A stretch of 64,000 nt of DNA from Nitrospira sp. GTDB lineage: Bacteria > Nitrospirota > Nitrospiria > Nitrospirales > Nitrospiraceae. The stretch is taken from the NCBI GenBank assembly GCA_030123605.1, contig CP126123.1, positions 744,001 through 808,000 of the forward strand. Reading direction: 5' to 3'. The first letter of the stretch is position 1, and every line of letters starts with the position of its first letter. The position numbers and the translations under genes were made by a program. Positions 16,469 to 26,321 of the stretch are shown here, piece after piece. Below the pieces are notes generated by a model that was not told the DNA's origin, did not search any database, and saw nothing but the letters and a program-made list of their open reading frames with translations.

Positions 16469-17655
16469 ACAGCCACCGATTCGCACAGATTGGGAGAAAG
16501 TGTCCGCCACACAGCCGCTCGTTGGAGATCGGCGTGCTCGCCTGCACCGTCTTCGAAGTACACTCCCCATTGATCCATGTGGCTGTTCCATAGGGTCCAG
16601 CCCGCCGCCGGACGACGGCGCCCGCTGACGATCACATCGACACTCTCCGTGATCGGCCAGCTGTCCGGATGAGTCTGCGCGGAATATTGATAGACCCAAT
16701 GGCCCTCTCCATAGGGCCCTGTTTCATGCACCCGCGCGCGGGAGAAGTAGAACCCCAAGACGCGGCTTCCCATAGCCGTAGCCATATGCAACGGGCCCGT
16801 GTCGCTTCCGACCACCCAGCGGCAAGTTCGAAGCAGCCTCATCAGCTGCGCGACGGTGGTACGGCCGGTGGCATCCCACACCCGTCCCTGCAACAGGGTG
16901 GGAACGGCTTCCAAGATGGCCTGTCCGGCTTCACGCTCGTGACCGCTCCCGATCAAGACGACCTGTCCGTCATCTACTTGCGTGAGAAACCGTTGTATCC
17001 ACTGAGCCCATACGGCGGGCGACAGGCAGCGTGTCTTGTCCCCTGCCCCGGCCGCCAGTGCGGTCCAGAGTCCGGGGCGCTTGCCGATCGCGGCAAGATC
17101 CTCCGGCAACGCGACGTCGGTTTCTTGCAAAACTGGCGCGCAACCCAGCGGCCTCACATCGCACATCCCACACCAGGCATCGGCCAGGTGCACACGGTTT
17201 TGACCACGGTCTTTGGCCACCTGTTTGAGATACTGCGCCCAAGGACCAAGTCCTGCGTCAAAGAGACTGCCCTGATCGATCTCCATGACACGGTTACTGA
17301 AAAGGTGCGCCACCAAGAAGCTCCGAGCATGTTGATTCAAGCTGTAGACGTGATCGTATTCGCGCTCGCCGATTGCGGTGAGATAGGTTCTGACCGCGCG
17401 CAGGGTCTCGGTCGGATTCCCCATCCATTGATCGGCCCACGTGCGCCACAGGGCACCGTCCCAAGGTATGACTCGACGAACGGTGCGATACCCTGCGAGT
17501 ACCGGTGCCAAGGGAGCTGAACAGAGGACATCCAACTGCCTCTCCGGATATCGCTTCTTCAGGGCCTCGATGGCAGGAAGCGACTGCACGAGGTCGCCCA
17601 ACCTCGCCAGCTGAATCAATAGTGCGCCGTTTTGAGAGGCTGGCTCAGGCGGCAT
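16465..17655 (-). CDS. GT9-family glycosyltransferase (heptosyltransferase-like)
   Basis: A 396-residue GT9 enzyme of more normal size than the one at 12930. N-terminal ALLIQLARLGDLVQSLPAIE and C-terminal WVVGSDTGPLHMATAMGSRV are the family hallmarks, and the ETGPYGEGHWVY block is shared with the other GT9 here, suggesting the two are paralogues with related acceptors or donors. The start codon lies 11 nt inside the end of the 1765-codon gene and the stop overlaps the CgeB-like gene by 4 nt, so it is translationally coupled on both sides. Confidence 0.85.
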   Translation of the reverse strand: MPPEPASQNGALLIQLARLGDLVQSLPAIEALKKRYPERQLDVLCSAPLAPVLAGYRTVRRVIPWDGALWRTWADQWMGNPTETLRAVRTYLTAIGEREYDHVYSLNQHARSFLVAHLFSNRVMEIDQGSLFDAGLGPWAQYLKQVAKDRGQNRVHLADAWCGMCDVRPLGCAPVLQETDVALPEDLAAIGKRPGLWTALAAGAGDKTRCLSPAVWAQWIQRFLTQVDDGQVVLIGSGHEREAGQAILEAVPTLLQGRVWDATGRTTVAQLMRLLRTCRWVVGSDTGPLHMATAMGSRVLGFYFSRARVHETGPYGEGHWVYQYSAQTHPDSWPITESVDVIVSGRRRPAAGWTLWNSHMDQWGVYFEDGAGEHADLQRAAVWRTLSPNLCESVAV

Positions 17656-20600
17656 GGTGCTGAATCAATCGACCATCCGGCTCGGCCAGTTTCGTTGTCA
17701 GTTCGTCCAAGCCGTCAAACGTTGGGTCCAATGCGCGCAACGTCTCACATTCGCGCTGCGCGTCGGTTCGTCGGCCGGACCGGAACAATACGCTGGCCAG
17801 CGCGAACCGCACGGCAAGGTTGCCGGGATTCCGTGCGACGAAGGTGGAGAGACGAGCAGCCACCGCATCCCATCGTTCAAGCGCGGTTCCGCAACGCAAG
17901 AACCAATGGATGCACTCCTCATCATCCGGCCCATTCGCACAGAGCGGCTGCAACAGGGCCCAGGCCGACTCGACCCGGCCGTCTCCCATCGCGGCCATGA
18001 CCATGCCCAAGGAAGACTTTCGCCGATCGGCGCCGGACTCCCGTGCTCGATCGAACGCCGCTTCCGCCACCCTATAGTCCTGCCGTTGCATGGCCACGAT
18101 CCCACGCAGCAGCCAGGCTTCTCCATGCGACTGATCCTGCGCCAACAACGCAGCCAGATGCGCGTCGGCCTGATCGAAAGCCCCCTGCTCGATCGCATGT
18201 TTCGCGAGACCGATGCGGGCGTAGGGATCTTCCTCCAAGGTCAGCATTCGTTGCCAAAACGGAACCGCCAGAGGTATTTGTTCCACGCCGCGGCAAAGCA
18301 AAGCAGCCCAACGAAGAATCCATACGTCGGCCGGCCATTCCTCCGTTCGTTTCAGGAGGGCGATGACCATGCCCCGATCCCGTTCTTGCGCCGCATGTTG
18401 GACGTCCGCCAGAAGTGCCCGTTGCGCCTTGGTCGTCGGATCGGCGATCACGGAGAGGCGATACCCGAGGGTTCCGTTCGTGATATGTGTGTCGATGGCA
18501 TAGCCGTCTTCGAAGTGAAGGAGGTCCTCGTCGGTGAGCCACCAGGAGGCTCCCCATCGGTCACGGAGGCGACGGCCGTTGTGGTCTTCATGGACCTTGC
18601 GCCCCGGCGTGCGGCTCTCCAAGTGATAGAGCACGCTCTGCGGCTGATACACAATGGTTCGCTTCTGTTCGCGAATCTTGAGGCAGAGATCCACATCCTC
18701 GAACCCGTTTCGATAGCCTTCGTCGAATCCTCCGGCCTGCTGAAACGCATCTCGTCGCACCAACATGCATGCCGCCGTCACACATTGAAACTCTCGCCGC
18801 CGGGACACGCATGGAGCCTGGGCACTCATTCCTCGATAGATGTGATAGGGCATGAACCATTCGCGGGAGAACGCCACACCGGCATGTTGGATCGTGCCGT
18901 CCTCATACAGCAGCTTGCTTCCCACGACGGCCACATCCGGATGCATCCGGACTTCTTCGACCAGCGCCGATAGCCAGCCCTTGAGAGGAACCGTGTCGTT
19001 GTTCAGAAACACCAGAAACTCTCCTCGCGCGGCCCGCGCGCCCTGATTGCAGGCCTTGGCGAATCCGAGATTTTCTTGATTGCGGATCATCTGCACGTCG
19101 CCGCCGAGCGTGCGGAGAACATCCTGCACGCCGTCGGTCGAACCGTTGTCGACGACCACGACTTCATATGTCACGCCGTCGGTGTTTTCCGCCAAGGCGC
19201 TCAGGCATTGCTTCGTCAGATCGATGTTGTTCCAGACCGGGATGATGACGGAGCAGGTGTACGTCGGTTTTTTTACGGCCTGGGCCTGCAAGCCGTTCAG
19301 CGTATTCCGTTGCGCGTCACGTATCTTCGGATGAGCCTCCGCGTAGGAGAAATATTTCCGGTAGATGATATCCGCCGTCCGATGGAACGCATCCTGGTCG
19401 CGGCTGGTCATCGACGAACCGTCGATTCGCCAGGTAAACTCCGCCGTCGTCCGTGCAAGGTGTGCGAACGGATAACGAATCGCGAGTCTGATCCACAGGT
19501 CCCAATCTTCGTGCACGAACAGACTTTCATCGAACCGGCCCGCCTCATCAAGACAGCTCTTGCGATGCATCAGGCAGAGCACCGGAATGTAGTTCGACAC
19601 CAAGAGGCGAGAGGCATCGAACTCGAACCGGTAGGGCTGGTCCCGCCCGATCTTCGTCATCGTTCCTTCCACTTCTCGCTCGGTGATGCGCCAGGCGTCG
19701 GTATAGGCCACCTGGTGGGTGCCGCGCTCAAGAAACGTCACAAGCGTGGCAAGATGGTCGGGCAAGAATCGGTCATCATCATCGAGATAGGCGATGTAGG
19801 TTCCTCTTGCCAGTCGCAGACCGGTGTTGCGCGATGCGGCCAGGCCTCGGTTGCGGTCGTGATTGACGAGGGTGAGACGCCCGGCAAGATTCGCTTCGGC
19901 GATGATCGCCTCGACCGGCGTCACCCCGTCGTTCACCACGATCACTTCAAAATCCTGATACTCTTGCCCAGCCAGACTCTGAAGGGCGACCCGCAACCGT
20001 TCCGGTCGGTTGTGGGTCGGAACAATGACCGACACCATCGGTTTAGATGCAGCGGTCGTCGATTGCGCGGCGGTAACGCGCCGGCAGGCCCACACTTGAT
20101 AGATCGACAGAAGATTGGCGGTGCGAAGATCAGCCGGTGTGGCGGCAGGAAAATATCGCAGTGAAGGGACTTCGATGTGGATCCGATCCACGCCCAGGTG
20201 CCGGAACCCGCTGTTGTTCAAGAGCCGGCCTAACTGCTCTTCGGTCACCCAATCTTCAACGGGTTGATTCGGCGGGGCGATCCGTTTCCATTCTTCCCAC
20301 ACGTCTCCTCTGGGGGTGGTCAGAATGAGATAGCCGTCGGAGGTGAGGAGTTGGGCGAGGTGAGCTAGGAACGCCGGCTTCTGCGGATGCGGTACATGCT
20401 CGATGACTTCCGAGCAGAGCACGAGATCGAACGGTTGAAAATCATGTCTGGCCAAGACCGACTCGGGAGTCCCCGCTTCGAAACGAATGTGAGGAAACAG
20501 GCGTCGTGCGTGTTCGACCACGCCGGCGACCGGCTCAATCCCTTCGCAGGTCCCATAGGCCGTCGCAAGATTCGTCAGCCAGCCGCGCCCGCAACCCACG

Positions 20601-22942
20601 TCGAGAATCCGCAAGGTACGATTGGGATGTTCTCGCCTGGTTTCTCTCAGGATCTGTTCAAGAAAGGATGCGATCTTACACCACCGCGCGCCCTCATCGG
20701 GGTTCGGTTCCGGTGTGGACCAGGCCGGTTGGTTGACGAAGAGATCCACATAAAATTCATCCTGATTTTTGACCGTCGCGTCGGATCCTGTTGTGCTTGC
20801 CGTCGGTTGTACACCTCCGTCCGACAGGCCATAATCCGGTGTCGTGCCGGTTCGAATCCAGTCAAGCGTGCTCCGTAGGCGTTGTTCGGCCGTGTGGTAC
20901 CGTTTAACCCGCTCTTGTGCCCGTCGAGCCAGTGAGTCGGCAAACGGACGGTCGCGCAGGACACGATCGACCTGCTGAGCGAGAGCCGCCGGGTCGTCCT
21001 GCCGGAACAGCAGCATATCCTTCTCCGGTTCGAAGAGCTTCCGATTGCCAGGATGTCCGGGGATGTCCCAGGAAATGACCGGCCGCCTTGCGGCCATCGC
21101 CTCGATGACACGACCGCCGTAAAATTTCGCCAGGCTCGGCAAGTTGACGATGGCCGGCCATTGAGGAAGCTGTGCCATCCATTCTGTGAATTCTGCCAGG
21201 CGAATCTGCCGAAGCGCCCGGACATATTCCAACATGGCCGCCTCGGTCACGACCGGACTTTCGCGCAGGTATTGCGCAGCCGTCTGTTGCAGCTGATCGA
21301 ACAACTGTTGGTTTCTCGTGTGAGGCTGTGCTGCTATTGTGCAGTGGAGCAAGTTTTTGAGCGACGGATGGTCCACCCAATGCTGACGTCGTCCATAGGG
21401 CGTTCCGTGGAAGACGGCTTGTGAGCGCGCTGGACCGGCGGAAGGATGGACGATGAACCGTTCCGGGACCATCGGCGGCCACCAGAGCGCATGGGCCAGC
21501 CCGCGCCCGTTCAAATCGGCGGCATCGTGTTCATCCGGAGCCAGGACATGGGTCAGATAGGGAAGTTGCGCTTCCAGTTGCGCCTGTCGTTGCCTCAACT
21601 GCGGAGCCCAGGCATAGTCCTCTTCATCGTACCGGAGCGACTCCATGAGGACCCCGACCCGGACCGGAGCCAGTTCGGCCACCCATTCCAACGTGGTCGG
21701 ATCGAGGGGAGTATGGATCAACCAGAGCCAGACCTGATCGAACCGTTGCCCCGCCAGGGCCTTTCTGGCATGGTAGACCCAGGAGGTCGGGTTGGAACAA
21801 GGGTTCTCGGCAATGGCCGGAATGGTCACGCATTCGATGCCGTTTGCGGTGAGACCTTCCTGCACACCGAAGGCCGCGCTGTATGTCCAGGGACGGGCGG
21901 CGGCCCAGGTTTGAAAATCCAGTTGGATCAACAATGCGCGCTGGTTGGTGCGCGGTGCATGGGAGACGCGACTGGTTGAGGCGCTCGGCGTCGGTCCGCT
22001 CACCTCCGACATTTTCGTCGTAATAAGAGTTACCCGCCGACGACGCTGATCACGCCACCGCTGAAAATCGTGATCTGCGGCCGGGTCCCGTCTGGTGAGA
22101 TGAGGGGGAATTCGATCCGCCGAACACGAGACCTTCGACATATCAAGCCGTTCCCATCCTGTTCCGCGTTTCCGAACGCCCCAGCATCCCACGACATGGG
22201 AAACCTCGCCGAACAACTCCCCCACCGCCAACGTCACGCCTGGATGGTATTCGTGCCCTGACCGTGGATCCCGGATATAGTCCGCGTCGATTTGTGTTCT
22301 TGCATAGTCCTGGTCAATTTCGGAACATTGCCGTTCCAAATCATCGCCGCACAAGATGCCGCCGTCCTTGATGAGCCCTGCGGCCGCGGTGATGTCAGCC
22401 GACACCGCTGCGTAGGAATGGTCACCGTCGACGAAGATGAGGTCGAAATAGTTCCGTGGAAGGGCCGGTAGCATGACCGTGCTGGGCCCCCTGAGGGGCA
22501 GGATAATATGCGCATGCCCGGCAGCCGTGATGTTGTGGAGAAACAGGTCGTAAATCGTATCGTTGGCGAGAGCCTGTGACATCTCGCGGTACACGGCTTC
22601 GTCCGGCCTTGTCGCGACATCAAAGTAGGGCTTCCACGGATCGACACAAACCACACTGCCGTTGGCCCGACAATACCGGGTCAGTGCATCGGCCCAGGTG
22701 ATCGCCGATCCTCCCGCCCATGATCCCACCTCCAGAATACGCAAGGGGGTTATCCCCTGTCGGGCCGCTTCCAACCGCACCAGTTCCTGCATCACAACAT
22801 GGCGGAGCGGGAGCCCCTGCGAGGCCCACATCATACGGCCGAAATAGGGACGCCTCTGTTCGCGGCAAAATTGGTAGTACTCGGTATCCGGATTCTGGAC
22901 CTGTTCGATGGTTCCGTTCGACTGCGCATCAGCGTGTGACAC
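17645..22942 (-). CDS. Giant multi-module methyltransferase/glycosyltransferase (1765 residues)
   Basis: One uninterrupted frame with at least six modules. (1) About 40-260: class I methyltransferase of the CmcI/TylF type (LRILEVGSWAGGSAITWA; FVDGDHSYAAV). (2) About 335-705: CgeB-like GT-B domain (VIEAMAARRPVISWDIPG). (3) About 730-955: second SAM methyltransferase (ILDVGCGRGWLTNLA). (4) About 975-1215: GT2 with MVSVIVPTHNRPER and DXD-type AYLDDDDRF. (5) About 1225-1480: second GT2 (CSVIIPVWNNIDL; VFLNNDTVPLKGW). (6) About 1515-1765: TPR-like helical repeats. It probably assembles and O-methylates several residues of one glycan; the TPR tail may hold protein substrate. The start lies 9 bp after the TPP-enzyme stop. 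Order and motifs are seen; reaction details are inferred. Confidence 0.88.
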   Translation of the reverse strand: MSHADAQSNGTIEQVQNPDTEYYQFCREQRRPYFGRMMWASQGLPLRHVVMQELVRLEAARQGITPLRILEVGSWAGGSAITWADALTRYCRANGSVVCVDPWKPYFDVATRPDEAVYREMSQALANDTIYDLFLHNITAAGHAHIILPLRGPSTVMLPALPRNYFDLIFVDGDHSYAAVSADITAAAGLIKDGGILCGDDLERQCSEIDQDYARTQIDADYIRDPRSGHEYHPGVTLAVGELFGEVSHVVGCWGVRKRGTGWERLDMSKVSCSADRIPPHLTRRDPAADHDFQRWRDQRRRRVTLITTKMSEVSGPTPSASTSRVSHAPRTNQRALLIQLDFQTWAAARPWTYSAAFGVQEGLTANGIECVTIPAIAENPCSNPTSWVYHARKALAGQRFDQVWLWLIHTPLDPTTLEWVAELAPVRVGVLMESLRYDEEDYAWAPQLRQRQAQLEAQLPYLTHVLAPDEHDAADLNGRGLAHALWWPPMVPERFIVHPSAGPARSQAVFHGTPYGRRQHWVDHPSLKNLLHCTIAAQPHTRNQQLFDQLQQTAAQYLRESPVVTEAAMLEYVRALRQIRLAEFTEWMAQLPQWPAIVNLPSLAKFYGGRVIEAMAARRPVISWDIPGHPGNRKLFEPEKDMLLFRQDDPAALAQQVDRVLRDRPFADSLARRAQERVKRYHTAEQRLRSTLDWIRTGTTPDYGLSDGGVQPTASTTGSDATVKNQDEFYVDLFVNQPAWSTPEPNPDEGARWCKIASFLEQILRETRREHPNRTLRILDVGCGRGWLTNLATAYGTCEGIEPVAGVVEHARRLFPHIRFEAGTPESVLARHDFQPFDLVLCSEVIEHVPHPQKPAFLAHLAQLLTSDGYLILTTPRGDVWEEWKRIAPPNQPVEDWVTEEQLGRLLNNSGFRHLGVDRIHIEVPSLRYFPAATPADLRTANLLSIYQVWACRRVTAAQSTTAASKPMVSVIVPTHNRPERLRVALQSLAGQEYQDFEVIVVNDGVTPVEAIIAEANLAGRLTLVNHDRNRGLAASRNTGLRLARGTYIAYLDDDDRFLPDHLATLVTFLERGTHQVAYTDAWRITEREVEGTMTKIGRDQPYRFEFDASRLLVSNYIPVLCLMHRKSCLDEAGRFDESLFVHEDWDLWIRLAIRYPFAHLARTTAEFTWRIDGSSMTSRDQDAFHRTADIIYRKYFSYAEAHPKIRDAQRNTLNGLQAQAVKKPTYTCSVIIPVWNNIDLTKQCLSALAENTDGVTYEVVVVDNGSTDGVQDVLRTLGGDVQMIRNQENLGFAKACNQGARAARGEFLVFLNNDTVPLKGWLSALVEEVRMHPDVAVVGSKLLYEDGTIQHAGVAFSREWFMPYHIYRGMSAQAPCVSRRREFQCVTAACMLVRRDAFQQAGGFDEGYRNGFEDVDLCLKIREQKRTIVYQPQSVLYHLESRTPGRKVHEDHNGRRLRDRWGASWWLTDEDLLHFEDGYAIDTHITNGTLGYRLSVIADPTTKAQRALLADVQHAAQERDRGMVIALLKRTEEWPADVWILRWAALLCRGVEQIPLAVPFWQRMLTLEEDPYARIGLAKHAIEQGAFDQADAHLAALLAQDQSHGEAWLLRGIVAMQRQDYRVAEAAFDRARESGADRRKSSLGMVMAAMGDGRVESAWALLQPLCANGPDDEECIHWFLRCGTALERWDAVAARLSTFVARNPGNLAVRFALASVLFRSGRRTDAQRECETLRALDPTFDGLDELTTKLAEPDGRLIQHHAA

Positions 22943-22951
22943 ATCGTCTCC

Positions 22952-24790
22952 TTACGGCTGTGATTGGGCATCGCGACGAACGACATCCGGATACTCGGGA
23001 CTCATCCATCCGTCGGCCGGCTCGATCACCATGTTGGCCCGGAATTCTTCACGCGGCAGATAGGGATACATGTCTTCGATGGGCGTCTTCCATCCGAAGA
23101 TCCTCGGTTCGTAGGTGTGGAACTCGTGCATGTCCACATCACAGACCACCGGACCATCGAATCGCAGCACCTCGTCGATCTTGGCATCCATCTCGGCATG
23201 GTTGCGGATGGCCACGGTGTTGATTCCGTAGGCCTCGACGATTTTCAGAAAGTCGGGGGGGCGGTATCCCTTCGGCCCGCAGGCTTCTGCGCGACCTTGG
23301 AAATTGGTCTCTTGATAGGCCTTGGTGATGCCGTAGATGTGGTTGTTCAAGATGAACGTTTTGACCTTCACGCCGTAATTCAGAAAGGTCTGCAACTCCT
23401 GAGGGTTCATGTTGAATCCGCCGTCGCCGATCGTGCAGACGACTCGGCGGGAAGGATCGCCGAACCAGGCGCCCATTGCCCCGGCGAACGAGAAACCCAT
23501 CGGAGAGTTGCCGTTGTTAGTCAGGTTGCGTTGTCCGTATTTGGTTTCGAAGGCATGGTTGCTCACGACGATGTTGCCGCCGCAGTCGCCGACCAAGATG
23601 TCCGTCGCCCCCATCTTTTCCGACAGACGCCGCATGAAAGCGTAGGGATGCACCCGTTCTCGTTGCGCGAAGAACTCCGGCCGGACCGGATCGTACCGTT
23701 GTTTCCATTCCATCACCCGTTCCGTCCAGCCCGAGTAATCCGGCAACGGCTTGCTTCGGCGGTCGAGCGCGGCCAGCAGACGGCGGGTGAACACCTTGGC
23801 ATCGCAGAGGATGTTGACATCGAAGGGCACCTGTTGAAACTTCCGCTGCACCATGGCGGGATCGATTTCGACCAGATATTTCTTTGCCTGTCGCGCGAAG
23901 CTTTGCACATTTCCGCCGGTAATCCGGCCGGAAATGCGGCTGCCGATGGACAGGAGCAGATCACAGTTCTGGATGCCGAAGTTCCTGCCGGCTCCGCCGT
24001 AGGTTCCGACCCGACCGCCGTAGTGTTCATAGTCGGATGTGATGACGTCCAACGCGTTCCAGGTTGGAAAACAGGGCACGTTCAACCGCCGGCCCAATTC
24101 ACGCACATCGTCCTGCGCACCGGCCGAACGTACGCCGCCGCCGACGAGTATGACCGGCCGTTCCGATGTCTGCAGTGCTGCGACCAGGCGGGTGATCTGT
24201 TCATCCAGCACGGCGAGGTTGAAACTCATGGCGGCAGGCGGTTCGAAGCCGGTCAGCTGTTTCGCATCCACCTTGGCCTTCTGCAGATCGAGGGGAAGGT
24301 CCAACAGGACCGGCCCCGGCCTTCCCTCTTGACACAGCCACAACGCCTTCTCCAATTCGTACCGGATGTCTTCCGGTTTCAGCACCATCTTGGCGTATTT
24401 GGTGACCGGCGCCGCCATCGCCACGATGTCGGTCTCCTGGAACCCGATCTGGCGGATCGAGGGGTCCGGCCGCAGGAAGCGGGAATTGATCTGGCCGGTC
24501 AGAAACACACAGGGCACGGAGTCGTAAAAACAATTTCCCATCGCCGTGAGGAGATTCATGCCGCCCGGCCCGCTGGTGGCGATGGCCACGCCGGGTACGC
24601 CTTTCACCTTGGCATAGGCTTCAGCGGCAAAGCCGCCTGCCTGTTCGTGCATGACCGCGACATACTCCGTGGCGGCAGTGCGGGTGAAGGCGTCGATCAA
24701 ATCGCCGTTGGCGGCACCATACACTACGAACATCTTGTCGATGCCCCGTTCCGCCAGCGTGTTGATGATGTAGTCCGCGACCTTGACCAT
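22952..24790 (-). CDS. Thiamine-diphosphate-dependent enzyme, acetolactate-synthase-like
   Basis: A 612-residue ThDP enzyme: the N-terminal catalytic Glu lies in VMHEQAGGFAAEAYA, the central domain follows, and the C-terminal ThDP motif starts GDGGFNMNPQEL and ends with FILNN. No ilvN-type small subunit gene is nearby, and the neighbours are sugar genes, so branched-chain amino acid synthesis is unlikely. Related enzymes such as YerE of yersiniose synthesis attach a two-carbon unit from pyruvate to a keto-sugar nucleotide. That role is attractive here because a C-3 dehydratase-type DegT protein and an epimerase are in the same operon. AAAGGAG precedes ATG 24790. Family call firm, substrate inferred. 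Confidence 0.85.
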   Translation of the reverse strand: MVKVADYIINTLAERGIDKMFVVYGAANGDLIDAFTRTAATEYVAVMHEQAGGFAAEAYAKVKGVPGVAIATSGPGGMNLLTAMGNCFYDSVPCVFLTGQINSRFLRPDPSIRQIGFQETDIVAMAAPVTKYAKMVLKPEDIRYELEKALWLCQEGRPGPVLLDLPLDLQKAKVDAKQLTGFEPPAAMSFNLAVLDEQITRLVAALQTSERPVILVGGGVRSAGAQDDVRELGRRLNVPCFPTWNALDVITSDYEHYGGRVGTYGGAGRNFGIQNCDLLLSIGSRISGRITGGNVQSFARQAKKYLVEIDPAMVQRKFQQVPFDVNILCDAKVFTRRLLAALDRRSKPLPDYSGWTERVMEWKQRYDPVRPEFFAQRERVHPYAFMRRLSEKMGATDILVGDCGGNIVVSNHAFETKYGQRNLTNNGNSPMGFSFAGAMGAWFGDPSRRVVCTIGDGGFNMNPQELQTFLNYGVKVKTFILNNHIYGITKAYQETNFQGRAEACGPKGYRPPDFLKIVEAYGINTVAIRNHAEMDAKIDEVLRFDGPVVCDVDMHEFHTYEPRIFGWKTPIEDMYPYLPREEFRANMVIEPADGWMSPEYPDVVRRDAQSQP

Positions 24791-24812
24791 GGAGGCTCCT
24801 TTCACGTCGATG

Positions 24813-26321
24813 CTAGGCCGCCGGCTTGGCCGCCTGGTCATGGTGGCGTCGGCGTACCTGATGCGAACACATGTCCTTCACATGCCGGACGACGCGTTCT
24901 CCGAATGTTTCCCGGAGCATGGTCTGATAACGGTGGCTTTCGAAATATTCCAGGAAGGCACGATCTCGGAAATCCAACACCTGCGTAGCGGTGAGGCAAT
25001 CGGTCGGCAAGGGGCAGGTGTCGTAGGCATGTTGTGAATATCCAATCCAGCCTGGCCCTCCCCTATCGTCCGGCAAGGCCCACTGTTTCTTTTTCGCAAG
25101 GCCGTACAACGATGAGCCCGGATACGCCATGGCACAGTAGAAATTCGCCCACTCCGTGTTGAGCGCAAGGGCGAGGTCCAACGTCGCGCGCATGCTCTCC
25201 AGGTTGTCGTCCGGCAACCCGAAAATATAGTTGGCCGCCACATGGATGCCATACGAGCGGATCTTCTCGACCGTCGCCACGATATCCCGTTCACCAAACC
25301 GGCCCTTTTCGACCCCGTCCCGCACATGTTGGCTGCCGGATTCGATGCCGAGACCCAACCAGGTAAATCCGGCGCGGGCCAGTTTCGCCAACACCTCGTC
25401 TTGTACCGTATCGACTCTGGCATAGGCCCATATATTGAGGCGGTATCCCCGTTCGATGATGCGGTCGCAAATCCCGGCCACATGCCGCCGGTTCAGCACG
25501 AACATCTCGTCGGGGATCTTGATGTTGGTGACGCCGTATTCCCTGACCAAACGGTCAATCTGACCTATGACGTTGTCCGGACTCCAAGTCCGCAGCATGG
25601 GCGTGGTAAAGGGAGCATTGATGCAACAGAACGAACAGGTGAAGGGACAACCCAGACTGGTCTGCAATGAGGCATAGGGGCTACGCCCATCCAAGTTCGC
25701 GAAGCAGTGCCAGTTATGGGCGCGATACCTGGTCATGTCGAGAAGGTCCCAGGCCTGCCAGGGCAATTCACGATCCAGATTCGTCAACAGCGGCGCGGGG
25801 GCATTGCCCACCGACGTTCCGTCCATCCTGTGCCACAGTCCCGGAACATCGCGAAGGGGATGTTGTGGAGCCCGTAGCGCGATCACCAAGGCGAGAATGG
25901 TCGCCGGGCCTTCGCCCTGACAGACGTAGGTGTAGGGTTCCTCACGCAACGTACGCAGCGGAAGAGCCGAGGCATGGGTTCCCATCACCAACGTGGGAAT
26001 GTCGACGAGGCTGTTGAGGATCTCGCACACTTTCCTCCCTGCCGGCATGCATTGCGTGGACGCGGAGGGTTGTTGGCCGTAAATGACGAACACCGCGAGC
26101 CTGGGACCGATCGCCGCGATCTGTTCCGCGGTCTGTTCGTGACTCAATCCCTGTGCTTCCGCATCGAGGATGGCGACGGAGCAATCGTGCCTGCGTAGAA
26201 AGGTGGCGATCAGTCCGGCCCACACGGGCGGTTCGATGGCGGCAAAGTCTCGGCTGAGATCCTGATACACTTGCACCCGGCTGGGCGGTGTCACGAGCAA
26301 CACGTCAAGCGGCTTGGACAC
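24813..26321 (-). CDS. B12-binding-domain radical SAM enzyme
   Basis: About 502 residues. The N-terminal region (1-150) resembles a cobalamin-binding Rossmann domain (PPVWAGLIATFLRRHDCSV; DIPTLVMGTHAS). The radical SAM domain follows, with the 4Fe-4S cysteines C225, C229 and C232 in GCPFTCSFCC, and the glycine-rich WLGLGIESGS block. Such enzymes carry out C-methylation or other difficult carbon chemistry. In this sugar block it could methylate or rearrange a sugar carbon, but the substrate is unknown. The start is taken as GTG 26321, with GGAGG six bases upstream, overlapping the aminotransferase stop by 17 nt; a longer upstream frame would overlap that gene further and looks non-coding. Confidence 0.82.
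   Translation of the reverse strand: MSKPLDVLLVTPPSRVQVYQDLSRDFAAIEPPVWAGLIATFLRRHDCSVAILDAEAQGLSHEQTAEQIAAIGPRLAVFVIYGQQPSASTQCMPAGRKVCEILNSLVDIPTLVMGTHASALPLRTLREEPYTYVCQGEGPATILALVIALRAPQHPLRDVPGLWHRMDGTSVGNAPAPLLTNLDRELPWQAWDLLDMTRYRAHNWHCFANLDGRSPYASLQTSLGCPFTCSFCCINAPFTTPMLRTWSPDNVIGQIDRLVREYGVTNIKIPDEMFVLNRRHVAGICDRIIERGYRLNIWAYARVDTVQDEVLAKLARAGFTWLGLGIESGSQHVRDGVEKGRFGERDIVATVEKIRSYGIHVAANYIFGLPDDNLESMRATLDLALALNTEWANFYCAMAYPGSSLYGLAKKKQWALPDDRGGPGWIGYSQHAYDTCPLPTDCLTATQVLDFRDRAFLEYFESHRYQTMLRETFGERVVRHVKDMCSHQVRRRHHDQAAKPAA

Noticed and set aside
16469-16699. Upstream extension of the CgeB-like frame.
   Set aside because: It overlaps the end of the GT9 gene, has no ribosome-binding site and a non-protein-like composition; the ATGA junction at 16468 is the natural start.
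22964-24988. 674-codon open frame antisense to the ThDP-enzyme gene.
   Set aside because: Long antisense frames are expected in high-G+C coding DNA; the opposite strand encodes an intact ThDP enzyme with all motifs.
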